DNA of 24,023 nt from JBCCMQ01 sp039026235 (GCA_039026235.1 JBCCMQ010000027.1:1-24023); one strand, 5' to 3'; shown: positions 1-7,862, counted from the stretch's first letter. Translations and numbers: made by a program. Notes: a model not told the origin generated them from the letters alone.

Positions 1-3
1 CCC

Positions 4-32
4 TTGCGTGTCAGTAAAGGGGTCGGCTATCA
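4..32 (+). promoter_or_regulatory. Possible weak promoter of tRNA-Leu
   Basis: A TTGCGT hexamer (4-9) and a CTATCA hexamer (27-32) are separated by 17 bases, the usual sigma70 spacing, and lie about 20 bases before the tRNA. The match to the -10 consensus is weak, so this is only a candidate. Confidence 0.25.
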
Positions 33-52
33 GACCCGGGTTTTCGACACGT

Positions 53-139
53 GCGGTCGTGGCGGAATTGGTAGACGCGCAGCGTTGAGGTCGCTGTGGG
101 GTAACACCCGTGGAAGTTCGAGTCTTCTCGACCGCACCA
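53..139 (+). tRNA. tRNA-Leu (anticodon GAG)
   Basis: The acceptor arms GCGGTCG (53-59) and CGACCGC (129-135) pair perfectly and are followed by encoded ACCA (136-139). The anticodon stem CAGCG/CGCTG encloses the loop TTGAGGT with anticodon GAG at 87-89, reading CUC leucine codons. A long variable arm of class II type lies between the anticodon arm and the T arm, and the T loop region contains TTCGAGT. The D arm has the usual TGGCGGAATTGGTAGACGC pattern of bacterial tRNA-Leu. tRNA-Leu genes are common integration targets for islands, and the DNA that follows is full of mobile-element debris. Confidence 0.97.
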
Positions 140-196
140 TTTCACTATTGAGTTACCAGAATTTTCAGTAGCTTAGTCAGTTTCAATCGTAGTCTG

Positions 197-218
197 TCCC
201 CCAGATTATCCCCCAGAT
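197..218. repeat. Direct repeat TCCCCCAGAT x2, possible integrase arm site
   Basis: TCCCCCAGAT occurs at 197-206 and again at 209-218, a 12-base period, 58 bases after the tRNA 3' end. Short direct repeats close to a tRNA attachment site are typical of tyrosine-integrase arm-type binding sites. No integrase gene or second tRNA 3' end was found in the window, so the role is inferred. Confidence 0.35.
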
Positions 219-425
219 GCCGGTTGCTAGTGATGGAGCCGAAAACCGAACGCGGGCTTTGAATGGTGGACGGCAACATTGTCTCCATTAGAAAGTACAA
301 GCTGCTGTTCTCCGACCGATGCTGCGGCGGCGCCAAAGGTCCTGCCATCAAGACCTGAGCCGCTCGGAAGTGCGTTTCGACGAAGAAGCGGAACTGAGTT
401 CTTCTCGGATGCGAATCCTGCTGCG

Positions 426-713
426 TCAGCTAGCTGGGTCAGTTACATGCCGTGCACATCGGCTCGGCTTGGGCGCCTCTTCTGCCTCCACCTCTTCATG
501 GGTGGCTTCGAAGTCGAACCCCATGGAACCGTCCTTCGCCCCCATGCAGACGACACGCCGTCCACCTTTGCTCAGATCCATCTGGGCAGAAGGAAAGCAG
601 CAGTGGGGCAACACGAAGTTCCATCGTTTGATGGTGTGAGCATCGATGAAGGCGGCCCAGGCGCGTTCGGGCGGGACCGGGACATGGGTCTCAACCGCAA
701 TTGGGTCGGCCAT
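426..713 (-). pseudogene. Truncated SRPBCC/AHSA1-family protein
   Basis: The first 76 or so residues match the N-terminal half of SRPBCC proteins related to the Aha1 C-terminal domain (START-like fold). Family hallmarks are the opening beta strand with VPPERAW, the segment IKRWNF, and the strand KDGSMGFDFEATHEEVE. Members usually have about 135-150 residues and end with a long helix containing a GW motif. Here the homology stops near residue 76, and the remaining frame (EEAPKPSRCARH) is unlike the family before a stop at 426. I could not find the C-terminal half in other frames nearby. A GGAG lies 10 bases before the ATG at 713. The family binds small hydrophobic ligands; the truncated copy is unlikely to fold. 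Confidence 0.7.
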
Positions 714-864
714 GGGCGCGTTTCTCCGTCAGTGAATATGTCGCGCCAGAGATTGCCTTCGTATTCATCGTGCAGCCGCCACCATCCGCAGGCCGGACCT
801 TGTGGCGTTGAAGTGCCCTATCTGAACTGGCCCACCGTTATGTTTAGGAAACGGAGGACAGAGA

Positions 865-1143
865 ATGGCGAACAAGCGGCACAAGCCAGAGGAAATAGTT
901 CAGAAGCTGCGGCAGGTTGATGTGCTTGTCGGACAAGGAATGGCGCGTGTTGATGCGATCCGCGAAGTGCGCATAGCTGAGCAGACCTACTGCCGTTGGC
1001 GCAAGCAGTATGGCGGGATGGCGACCGACCAACTCAAGGAACTGAAACGGCTTCAGAAAGAGAATGAGCGTTTGAGAAAGGCAGTCTCGGACCTGACGTT
1101 GGACAAGCTCATTCTAAAGGAAGCAGCGCGGGGAAACTTCTGA
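865..1143 (+). CDS. IS3-family transposase OrfA
   Basis: This 92-residue protein is the helix-turn-helix half of an IS3 transposase. The HTH lies in about residues 8-50 (HKPEEIVQKLRQ ... TYCRWRKQYGGM), followed by a leucine-zipper-like coiled coil at about 55-88 (LKELKRLQKENERLRKAV). It binds the terminal repeats and dimerises. ACGGAGGACAGAG before the ATG at 865 gives a good ribosome binding site. It appears intact. The end of the gene carries the sequence G GGA AAC (1131-1137) in frame just before the stop, a classical -1 slippery heptamer allowing an OrfAB fusion. Confidence 0.9.
   Translation: MANKRHKPEEIVQKLRQVDVLVGQGMARVDAIREVRIAEQTYCRWRKQYGGMATDQLKELKRLQKENERLRKAVSDLTLDKLILKEAARGNF
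1131..1137 (+). promoter_or_regulatory. Programmed -1 frameshift site GGGAAAC
   Basis: The heptamer is positioned as G GGA AAC in the orfA frame, matching X XXY YYZ, one codon before the orfA stop at 1141. Slipping back one base enters the orfB frame at 1137 (CTT CTG AGC ...), which reads LLSPARRRAC, the normal start of IS3 OrfB. IS3-family elements use such shifts to make the OrfAB transposase. Confidence 0.65.
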
Positions 1144-2032
1144 GCCCCGCACGTCGCCGGGCTTGCATAGGCCTGATCCGAAGCGAGATGAAAGTGTCGG
1201 AGCGCCGGATCTGCCAGGTGCTGGGGCAGCATCGATCAACGCAAAGGTATGAGCCACGCAGCCGCGAGGATGAAGATTGGCCTTTTGCGGACATTATCGA
1301 TTTGGCCCGGCAATACAGCGGCCACGGATACCGTCGCGTCGCGGCGATTCTGAGAGACGCCGGCTGGCATGTCAGCGATGGCCGTGTCGAAAGGCTGTGG
1401 AGACGGGAGAGGCTGAAAGTACCGCCAAATCAACCGAAAAAGGGGCGACTTTGGCTGAACGATGGATCATGTATCCGGTTGCGGCCGGAGCATTAGAACC
1501 ACGTCTGGAGCTATGACTTCGTCCATTTTCGAACCGATGACGGCTGGGCGTTCCGCACGTTGAACGTCCTGGACGAGTTCAGCCGGGAATGCTTGGCGAT
1601 CCGGGTAAAACGAAAACTGAACTCGACCGAAGTCGTCGATGCGCTGACCGACTTGTTCATCCTGCGCGGGCCACCGGGGTTCGTTCGTAGTGACAATGGT
1701 CCTGAGTTCGTGGCCAAGGATGTCCGAGCCCGGATCGAGGCTGTCGGTGCCAAGACTGCCTTGATCGAACCGGGATCACCCTAGGAGAACGGCTATGTCG
1801 AGAGCTTCAATGCCCGGTTCCGCCCCTCTCGGCAGATTGCTCCGCAATCGCCTGCCGGGCAATGGACGAACTGCTGAACCGGGAAATCTTCTACTCATTG
1901 AGAGAAGCGCATATCATCATCGAAGAATGGAGAAAGCACTACAACACAAGGCGGCCCCACAGCGCTTTGGGATACCGACCACCGGCACCGGAAACAGTCG
2001 TCCCAATAGACCGCAGGCCAGTCATGCACTAA
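1137..2032 (+). pseudogene. IS3-family transposase OrfB, broken by two stops and an insert
   Basis: OrfB carries the catalytic DDE domain. Its parts are all recognisable: N-terminal HTH_21 region (ERRICQVLGQHRSTQRYE), first Asp in WSYDFV, second Asp in SDNGPEF, Glu in ENGYVESFNARF, and the C-terminal RRPHSALGYRPPAPE. Reading is interrupted by TAG at 1494-1496 (expected Arg between H and N) and by TAG at 1782-1784 where the family has Trp. A 41-bp insert at 1823-1863 then shifts the frame; removing it joins ARFR directly to DELLNREIFYSLREAH. The final stop is at 2030-2032. A local ATG at 1188 could start a short OrfB fragment. The transposase is certainly not functional. Confidence 0.88.
1823..1863. 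repeat. 41-bp palindromic mini-element inserted in orfB
   Basis: Exactly 41 bases interrupt the codons for FR|DEL of orfB. The insert folds as a nested hairpin: outer arms CGGCAG (1830-1835) and CTGCCG (1852-1857), inner arms ATTGC (1836-1840) and GCAAT (1844-1848) with loop TCC. GCAAT is repeated at its right end (1859-1863). Deleting it restores the transposase frame, so it is an insertion and not native sequence. It resembles the short palindromic repeats dispersed in alphaproteobacterial genomes. No other copy was seen in this window. Confidence 0.7.
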
Positions 2033-2204
2033 CAATCAGACCGGACCAGTCAGATCCGGCCGCGCACCGCGGCTACTTGAAACGTCCGATTTTTTCAGGC
2101 GTTGATCGTTCATAGTGTACAAAAACTCTTCTTGCAAAAAGCGAAAATTCTTAAGCAAGCAGATCAGCAACAAAGACTGCGCGTAAAAATGTATTCCGAC
2201 GAAG

Positions 2205-2233
2205 TTTTAATAGGCGCTCGTCGCCCATTAAAA
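2205..2233. repeat. Inverted repeat downstream of the chemoreceptor gene
   Basis: Arms TTTTAATAGGCG (2205-2216) and CGCCCATTAAAA (2222-2233) pair with one mismatch around the loop CTCGT, 44 bases past the chemoreceptor stop. On either strand the T-rich part precedes and the A-rich part follows the stem, so it lacks the U tail of a canonical intrinsic terminator, though it may still help end transcription. Confidence 0.5.
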
Positions 2234-2276
2234 ACATCACTCACTGTGGATCGAAGTCGCTCGGCGATGACGTCAT

Positions 2277-4745
2277 CTAGAAGTCATTCCAACTCTCGGT
2301 ATCTTCAGCCAGATTGCCATTTGGAGCCACTGCTCTTGGAGTGAATGCTGGCGGAACTTCTTGGCTGTCTCGCTCGGATACGGCTATTGCCGGGTGGCCG
2401 GTTTTGAACTGTTCCGTTGTCTGCCACAGTTTTTCAGCCTGATCGCTCAAATTATGAGTGGTTGTGGTTGTTTTTTCAACCATTGCTGTATTGTGGTGGG
2501 TGGCACGGTCCAAAGCGGCAACAGCGTCATTGATCTCACTTATGCCAACGGACTGCTCTTTTGAAGAACTCGCAATTGTCCCTACGTTTTCAGAGATGTC
2601 TTGTACAGAGCTGACGATTTCGCTCAGGGCATCGCCTGCCTTCTGAACCAAATTGGCCCACCGTTTGACTTGCTCGCCCGATGAATTGATCAGCTGTGTA
2701 ATTTCGCGGGCAGCCTCTGATGCGCGTTGAGCAAGGCTTCGTACTTCCGATGCAACAACGGCAAATCCACGCCCCGCATCACCTGCTCTGGCCGCCTCTA
2801 CACCGGCATTTAGTGCCAAAAGGTTTGTTTGAAATGCAATGTCGTCAATCACACCAATGATTTTGCTAATAGCATCTGAGGAACTCTCTATTTCATGCAT
2901 GGCCGCAACAGCATCGCGGACGACTTTGCCGCTGCTCTTGGCGTTCTTGCTTGCTTCTTTCGCAGTCTCAGCCGCCCGTGAAGCACCTTCCGTCGCCGAT
3001 TGAACGGATGCCGTAAGTTCTACAAGCGCAGCTGAAGTTTGCTCGAGTGTCGCGGCCTGGCTTTCAGTCCGCTTTGACAAGTCCTGCGTTGCCGAATTCA
3101 CTTCCTCAGCATCGCCCCGAATGGCAGAACTCGCCCCGATGACGTCGGCCATTGCGTTGTGTAGACTAGACGCAGCGTCATTGAAGTCACGTCGCAATTC
3201 ACCGTATTTTCCATCGAACTCTGCTTCAATACGAGTGGTAAGACTACCTTGCTTAAGCGCCGCCAAAGCATTGCTTAACTCGGCCACCACAGCTTCTTGC
3301 GCAGCAAGCATCGAATCGGTGTCCTGCTTGGCTCGCGACAATTCCAATTCGCTCTGCGTCACATCGGCACCAAGCAAAACGAATGCATACTTTTGACCTG
3401 TGCTGTCCTTGATCGGATTGATGCTGCCGTCCAGTAGCGCGTTTTTATCATCAAAGGATAAGACAAATTTCCCGGTATATGCGTTACCTTTTAAGATGTT
3501 AGGCCAAATCTCTTCACCACTCACACCAGTGATTGCAGTTGATGCCGACGTGCCAAGCGCCGCATCTCCCAAAAGCCTCGCAAGATTTGGGTTCATCGAA
3601 ACCAGCTGTCCGTTGGCATCAAAGTCACCACGAAGGGCCGAGACTTCCAGTGCGGATAAGATGCCTGACGTCGTTTGGCCTTCGGTAATGTCTTGGAACT
3701 CCAGGACATAGCCCTGTCTTTCGCCGTTTTTTTCAATCGCTTGAACGGAATATCCGAAAACTTTGTTGTTGCGTTGAAAATCAGTGCTGATTGGAAAGTC
3801 CGGTTCCTCTAACATGCGGGTGTTCAAAGCGTCGATGCGCAGCGCGTCAAGGTGCTGTTTACTGGCCAATTCAAGCTTCAGCGCGGGCTCGATGGATCTT
3901 AGCATCGCTTTTCCCGCTCTGTTCCACTGCGTGATCGCCAAGTCACGGTCGCACATGACCAAGGCCGCAGACGATGCCTGAAAGCCAGCGGCATCGTAGA
4001 ATGCACCATCGGCAGCTTCTTTTGCCGTTTCCAGGTTCTGCCGAAGAGCTTCGAACGATCTGGCTAGACTACCAACTTCGCTTCTAAGGCCCGTGGCAGG
4101 AACGTCGGTATGCAGATCACCATCCGACATTTGTTCCGCCCTGGCGCAAAGTGCTTCAAGCGGTGAGGCGACCCAAATGCGAACGGCAAACCAGCCCAGG
4201 AAGGTCAGCACCGCAAGGCCAAGTACTGCGCGCTTGATCTGCATTCGACGAGCCTGAGCGATGTCTGCCATGAAAGGTTCAGCCGTCCAAAGGGCTGCCA
4301 CGACACCGATAGGCGCGTCATCTGGCGATTTCCGTATTGGAAAGGCTTGCAACAGCCCCTCCCTAGCTTGGTTAGGAGCAGCTGCTTCAGATGTCAAAAG
4401 AGCCAGTTGTTCCAAACTGGCGCGATCCACGTCGCTGAGCCCAGAGTCCGGCCAGACAACGGCGCTCCCATCTTGGGCCTGCACCAGGAATCCAACAACC
4501 AAGTCAGTTTGCTCAGTGGCCGCTGCCAGAACATTATCGATGTCGTCCATTTTTTTGAAACGCAACGGGCCAAGCAATTGGCTGGCAACCCCCGACGTTT
4601 GCGCTTCTGCGGCAGCAGAGACACCTCGAATTGCAATACTCTGTCCGGCCCGATCTCCTAAAACACTGACAAAGGTTGCCAGCGCACCGCACGACACCAC
4701 AAGAATACCAATGATAACGAACGAGATTTTCTGAAATCGGGCCAC
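2277..4745 (-). CDS. Methyl-accepting chemotaxis protein with tandem PAS-like domains
   Basis: This 822-residue membrane receptor passes environmental signals to CheA/CheW. TM1 spans about 8-30 and TM2 about 172-193, enclosing a periplasmic domain of roughly 140 residues. HAMP follows at about 194-246, PAS-like domains at about 250-355 (ending YVLEFQDITE) and 365-465 (ending LLGADVTQSE), a second HAMP-like piece at 485-535, and the signalling coiled coil at about 545-775. The conserved hairpin tip is at 633-664 (DDIAFQTNLLALNAGVEAAR). The last residues ESWNDF fit the xWxxF pentapeptide that tethers CheR and CheB. I chose GTG at 4745 because AAGGAG lies 6 bases upstream and overlaps the stop of the preceding gene; an ATG 11 codons earlier has no such site. 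It is probably cotranscribed with the upstream Cache-like gene. Confidence 0.92.
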   Translation of the reverse strand: MARFQKISFVIIGILVVSCGALATFVSVLGDRAGQSIAIRGVSAAAEAQTSGVASQLLGPLRFKKMDDIDNVLAAATEQTDLVVGFLVQAQDGSAVVWPDSGLSDVDRASLEQLALLTSEAAAPNQAREGLLQAFPIRKSPDDAPIGVVAALWTAEPFMADIAQARRMQIKRAVLGLAVLTFLGWFAVRIWVASPLEALCARAEQMSDGDLHTDVPATGLRSEVGSLARSFEALRQNLETAKEAADGAFYDAAGFQASSAALVMCDRDLAITQWNRAGKAMLRSIEPALKLELASKQHLDALRIDALNTRMLEEPDFPISTDFQRNNKVFGYSVQAIEKNGERQGYVLEFQDITEGQTTSGILSALEVSALRGDFDANGQLVSMNPNLARLLGDAALGTSASTAITGVSGEEIWPNILKGNAYTGKFVLSFDDKNALLDGSINPIKDSTGQKYAFVLLGADVTQSELELSRAKQDTDSMLAAQEAVVAELSNALAALKQGSLTTRIEAEFDGKYGELRRDFNDAASSLHNAMADVIGASSAIRGDAEEVNSATQDLSKRTESQAATLEQTSAALVELTASVQSATEGASRAAETAKEASKNAKSSGKVVRDAVAAMHEIESSSDAISKIIGVIDDIAFQTNLLALNAGVEAARAGDAGRGFAVVASEVRSLAQRASEAAREITQLINSSGEQVKRWANLVQKAGDALSEIVSSVQDISENVGTIASSSKEQSVGISEINDAVAALDRATHHNTAMVEKTTTTTHNLSDQAEKLWQTTEQFKTGHPAIAVSERDSQEVPPAFTPRAVAPNGNLAEDTESWNDF

Positions 4746-4755
4746 GATACGCTCC

Positions 4756-5325
4756 TTACAAAAGCGCTTCGGCGTCAACGCCGACGGTCATCGCACCAAT
4801 TGGTTGACCAGTGGCAGGGTCGACAATCGTCAGCGAAATCTGGCCTTGGTACTTTTGCGTCGACTCATCGAATTCAACGTCACCGACATGGCTTGCATCG
4901 GGCCCACGGCCGTAGGTTTCGCTGAATTTGGCTTCGTCACCTTGCCAGTAGTCCGAGGTCACGTCACTGGCTGCAACATTCAGACCATGCATGTCCATGA
5001 TGAAGACCTCGGTGATCATGCCGCCTGAAGCCGCAACCTGATCGCGCAGAAAGTCTGCCGTCGCATTGTTCAGGACAGGCGAAATCGTCGGCGTGTCATT
5101 GGCGCCAACCTCAGCGCGCCAAGTCGAGTCGAGTTAGTCAATCATGCTTTGATCGTAACCTGCGGTCCGTTTATTCTGAGCGTTGATTGCACTTACAACG
5201 GCCTCATCATGCGCCCAGTTGGGGACCTGGCTTTCCATAAAATTTTGCAAAGCCGGGGTAAATTCATCCGCCTGGGCCGGAACAGCAGCGCCGGCAAGAG
5301 CGATTGCGAAGAGTGTGGGTTTCAT
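4756..5325 (-). pseudogene. Periplasmic Cache/PDC-like sensor protein with in-frame stop
   Basis: The frame encodes about 189 codons interrupted once. It starts at the ATG at 5325, with AGGAAGGA upstream, and has a clear signal peptide (MKPTLFAIALAGAAVPAQA). It runs to TAA at 5134-5136 after QSMID, then continues in the same frame as LDSTWRAEVGANDT ... FLRDQVAASGGMITEVFIMD ... TSDYWQGDEAKF ... VDPATGQPIGAMTVGVDAEALL, ending at 4756. The second part has the hallmarks of a PDC/Cache-type extracytoplasmic sensor domain (VFIMD, SDYWQGDEAKF, GQPIGAMTVGVD). A lysine codon AAA changed to TAA would explain the break. The gene ends 11 bases before the chemoreceptor start, so the pair may once have formed a two-part ligand sensor. 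The two halves may be annotated elsewhere as separate short genes at 5134-5325 and 4756-5019. Confidence 0.75.
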
Positions 5326-5372
5326 ATGAAAGGGTCCTTCCTACAGGATTGCCGGAAGACGCCTAATCCGCG

Positions 5373-5404
5373 TGAATTGATTTTCGTTCAACCTGACCAA
5401 TTCA
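5373..5404. promoter_or_regulatory. Inverted repeat upstream of the sensor operon, possible operator
   Basis: TGAATTG (5373-5379) and CAATTCA (5398-5404) form a perfect 7-bp inverted repeat with an 18-base spacer, about 50 bases upstream of the sensor gene start. The position suits a regulator binding site, but no regulator family is suggested by the sequence. Confidence 0.3.
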
Positions 5405-5556
5405 GATTAAATGCCGTATAGACAAATGTGTCATGGGCGCTGGGACGGTAATGCCAAAAAGCTACATTCGTCGTCTATTCAGCATCGATTGTTTCGGTTT
5501 CTGAGCCATCTTTCTCTGCGCTTGGGCAGAATGGCCGGAGTTGCCGCTAAGGGTCG

Positions 5557-6260
5557 CTAACCCACTGACTGGCTATGGGGGGAACGGGTTTGTTTTGGTC
5601 GGGCGCGCTGATGCCTTTGCTCCATCGCCCATTTTGGCCGGTCCCGGTTGTAAACGAATATCGCCAGGTCCGCGCGGTGGCGGGTCATGGAGACGTAGCA
5701 GAGGTGCCGGTCCATGGCTCGGGAGGCGATGACGTAAGATTGCTCGACGGCGGCGCCCTTCGATTTGTCGAAGCTGGCGGCACAGCCCTGGTCGAAGCTT
5801 TGAAAATCTTTAGGATTAATGGGCAAGAGGTTGTCTTGGTCGCCATCCATCGCGACCCTGATCTCGCCTTTGCTTGCAGCAACCACTTTGCCGAGCATGC
5901 GGTTTTCGACGCCGACCTCTTTGTCCTTGCGGGTGAAGACGATGCGGTCTTTGAGCGCGAAGGCGAAGTAGGACTTGGTTGCGCCGTCTGCGGCAACGTC
6001 CATCGCGTAGGTTTCGAACAGCATCTCAAGGCAGCCTCAAGGGTATCGCCACGGGAAACAGTATCGGTTTTTCGTCGCATTAAGCGCTGCGCCGTATTGG
6101 TGGGTAATGCATCGAAATGGGGTGCCTGTTCAAATTGGATAAGACGGGTCGGAATGGCCGGCCAGAATCAGCTTTGCGCCGATCTCGTTCATCTGGGCCG
6201 TGAACAGCGCCATTTGCCGTGTGTCGATCAGAACAAGACGTTTGAGTGTTTAAGGCTCGC
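5557..6260 (-). pseudogene. traA: Relic of Ti-type conjugative relaxase/helicase TraA
   Basis: Two decayed blocks match the RecD-like helicase half of TraA relaxases, which nick and unwind conjugative plasmids. The upstream block, frame ending near 6140, reads KRLVLIDTRQMALFTAQMN then IGAKLILAGHSDP; the family has Walker B DEAGMV before TRQM, so a deletion has removed it, and the QLQPI motif is scrambled. After a gap with stops, the second block (ATG at 6024 to stop 5557) reads DRIVFTRKDKEVGVENRMLG, then FDQGCAASFDKSKGA, matching the family's DHGYATTIHKSQGAT, then YVIASRAMDRHLCYVSMTRH (motif VI region). The N-terminal relaxase domain is absent. This is clearly dead and marks past conjugative DNA. 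Confidence 0.8.
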
Positions 6261-6330
6261 TTAAGTGATGAAGAGCGAGTTTTGGAAAAGCGTTGCAATG
6301 CGGAAGCACCCGTTGCTGACTTGCCTGCTG

Positions 6331-6692
6331 ATCAAAGGCAAATTCTCGAATAAACTGGTGGCGTTGAGACCCTAATAGCCGAGCTTTAGCGTGACAAAGC
6401 GGCCTGCGCATTTATCGGGTTTGCGGGGTGTGGCTACTGGTTGGGCGGACCGACTTCTTGCCCTGATGAAGAGTTTGGTCGAGCAGCCAGCTCGGCATTG
6501 TTCAATAAGCTCACCGGTCATCAACGCCTTTGGTGAGCCAATGGTCGCCGGTTTGCTGGCTGCGTTTTCTGGTCGTGGACGATAAAGGATAACGCCGTCA
6601 GGGGGCGAACCAAATCTGCCGCGTGGGTTCGCCGCTTTGACCCTGTCGCGGGCATGCTAGACCGGATGCGCCCAAGTGCGCGGTGCCCCCAG
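6331..6692. other. Gene-free stretch, probable relic DNA
   Basis: About 360 bases between the TraA relic and the alcohol dehydrogenase. Short open frames on both strands have no recognisable family, and none has a convincing ribosome binding site. It is most likely further decayed mobile-element DNA. Confidence 0.4.
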
Positions 6693-7862
6693 TTAAGCCG
6701 CCGCGGCTGCCAGAGGCAAGCGTATGACCCGCGATGCCAGCGTGTGCAGGTCCTTGTCCGTAATCTCGCAGGCCGCATTTTGTGACATGCCGTGATTGGC
6801 CGGGTTCCGCATTTCGTCCGCCAGTTCAGTTCCCGCAATGTCAGCACATTCGGCGGGCAGTTCCGCTGGGATCTGGCAGGCCCGCATCAGGTCCGAAAAC
6901 GCACCGGGCAGCGCGCTGGCGGTCGCCTCGGCGCCAAGTGCGCCTGCCGCAAGGGCATAGTTGGCGGCCCCGTCCGGACGCTCAACCAGCCACGGCAGGC
7001 TGGCTTCGAGAGCCAGACCCGTCGCCAGCCCATGGTGAACCCGAGCCAGTGAGCCTAGTGCGTGGCTTATGTTGTGGCCCATGTGCGTGTTGCAATTGTG
7101 AAGGGCCAGGCCCGCGACCATGCTTGCCCAAAGCACGCGCCCTCGCGCCTCGATATCCGAGCCATCGGCAACCGCGCGGGGCAACGCGTCAGTCAGAATG
7201 CGCAGCGCCTCAAGGCCGTAAAGTAGCCCCGCCGGACTGGTGGTGCGCGCGGTGGAACCTTCGAGCGCATGGGCGACGGCGTCCATCCCGGTCCAGGCTG
7301 TCAGGTGGGGCGGCAGGCTGAGTGTCAACTCGGGGTCGAGCACCGCTTGCGCGAACATCAGCTCCTCGCCCCAGTACCAGCTTTTCGATCCGTCTTCGCG
7401 CGATATGACCGAAGTGCGGGTCACTTCTGATCCGGTTCCCGCCGTCGTGGGCACGGCAATCGCTGGAATTCCACCGCCGGGCAGGGGTTGCACCGCAAGG
7501 TCGAAGTCGGTCGCGGGACGCCCGCTTGGTGCGATGGCGGCGACAAGTTTGGCGGCGTCCATGGCAGCACCGCCCCCCAGCCCGATGATGACCGTTGCGC
7601 CAAGGTCGCGCGCGCGGACGCAAAGCGCATCGATGAGGGCCTGCTTGGGCTCTCCGGCAACCTCGGCTGCAAAGTCAAAAGGCACGCCCTTCGCTGCCAA
7701 GTCCGACCCCAATCGATCTGTCGTGCCGATTTCGGGAAGAATTGCATCGGCGATGACAAGCACCGGCCCATCGCCTAGCTTCCGCACCAGACCGGGAAGT
7801 ATCCGCGTGCGACCTGCGCCGAAAGTGACCGGTGGCACCTTGCCCATGTTAAAGGTTTGCAT
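6693..7862 (-). CDS. Iron-containing alcohol dehydrogenase (group III)
   Basis: This 389-residue enzyme belongs to the Fe-ADH/FucO/maleylacetate reductase superfamily, which reduces or oxidises alcohols and aldehydes with NAD(P). Visible motifs are GLGGGAAMDAAK (94-105, nucleotide binding), PTTAGTGSEVT (138-148), and GMDAVAHALEG (192-202). Metal ligands by alignment with FucO are D194, H198, H263 and H277, with H267 also conserved, in HMGHNISHALG and ARVHHGLA. Length is normal and no break is seen. It stands alone: upstream is a 570-base gap and downstream is relic DNA. The substrate cannot be told from the sequence; the HNCNTHMGHNISHALG segment suggests the maleylacetate reductase/short-alcohol branch only loosely. 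Confidence 0.93.
   Translation of the reverse strand: MQTFNMGKVPPVTFGAGRTRILPGLVRKLGDGPVLVIADAILPEIGTTDRLGSDLAAKGVPFDFAAEVAGEPKQALIDALCVRARDLGATVIIGLGGGAAMDAAKLVAAIAPSGRPATDFDLAVQPLPGGGIPAIAVPTTAGTGSEVTRTSVISREDGSKSWYWGEELMFAQAVLDPELTLSLPPHLTAWTGMDAVAHALEGSTARTTSPAGLLYGLEALRILTDALPRAVADGSDIEARGRVLWASMVAGLALHNCNTHMGHNISHALGSLARVHHGLATGLALEASLPWLVERPDGAANYALAAGALGAEATASALPGAFSDLMRACQIPAELPAECADIAGTELADEMRNPANHGMSQNAACEITDKDLHTLASRVIRLPLAAAAA

Larger units (their letters stand above)
823..2052 (+). mobile_element. IS3-family insertion sequence (IS407-like), decayed
   Basis: The element has imperfect terminal inverted repeats. The left end begins TGAACTGGCCCACCGTTATG at 823, and the right end, read on the other strand from 2052, begins TGACTGGTCCGGTCTGATTG. 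Inside are orfA and an orfB in the -1 frame with DDE transposase motifs. The flanking tetranucleotides are tatc on the left and gatc on the right, so no clean target duplication remains. The element length of 1230 bp includes a 41-bp foreign insert at 1823-1863. Two stop codons and the insert make orfB inactive. It sits upstream of the truncated SRPBCC gene. Confidence 0.88.

Noticed and set aside
714..822. A stretch upstream of the SRPBCC gene reading GWWRLHDEYEG, vaguely like the C-terminus of DUF899 proteins
   Set aside because: The resemblance is short and the frame does not stop where that family ends. Too weak to annotate.
279..920. A 213-codon plus-strand frame across the SRPBCC gene and IS left end
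   Set aside because: It runs through the IS terminus and antisense to a recognised gene, with no protein family match.
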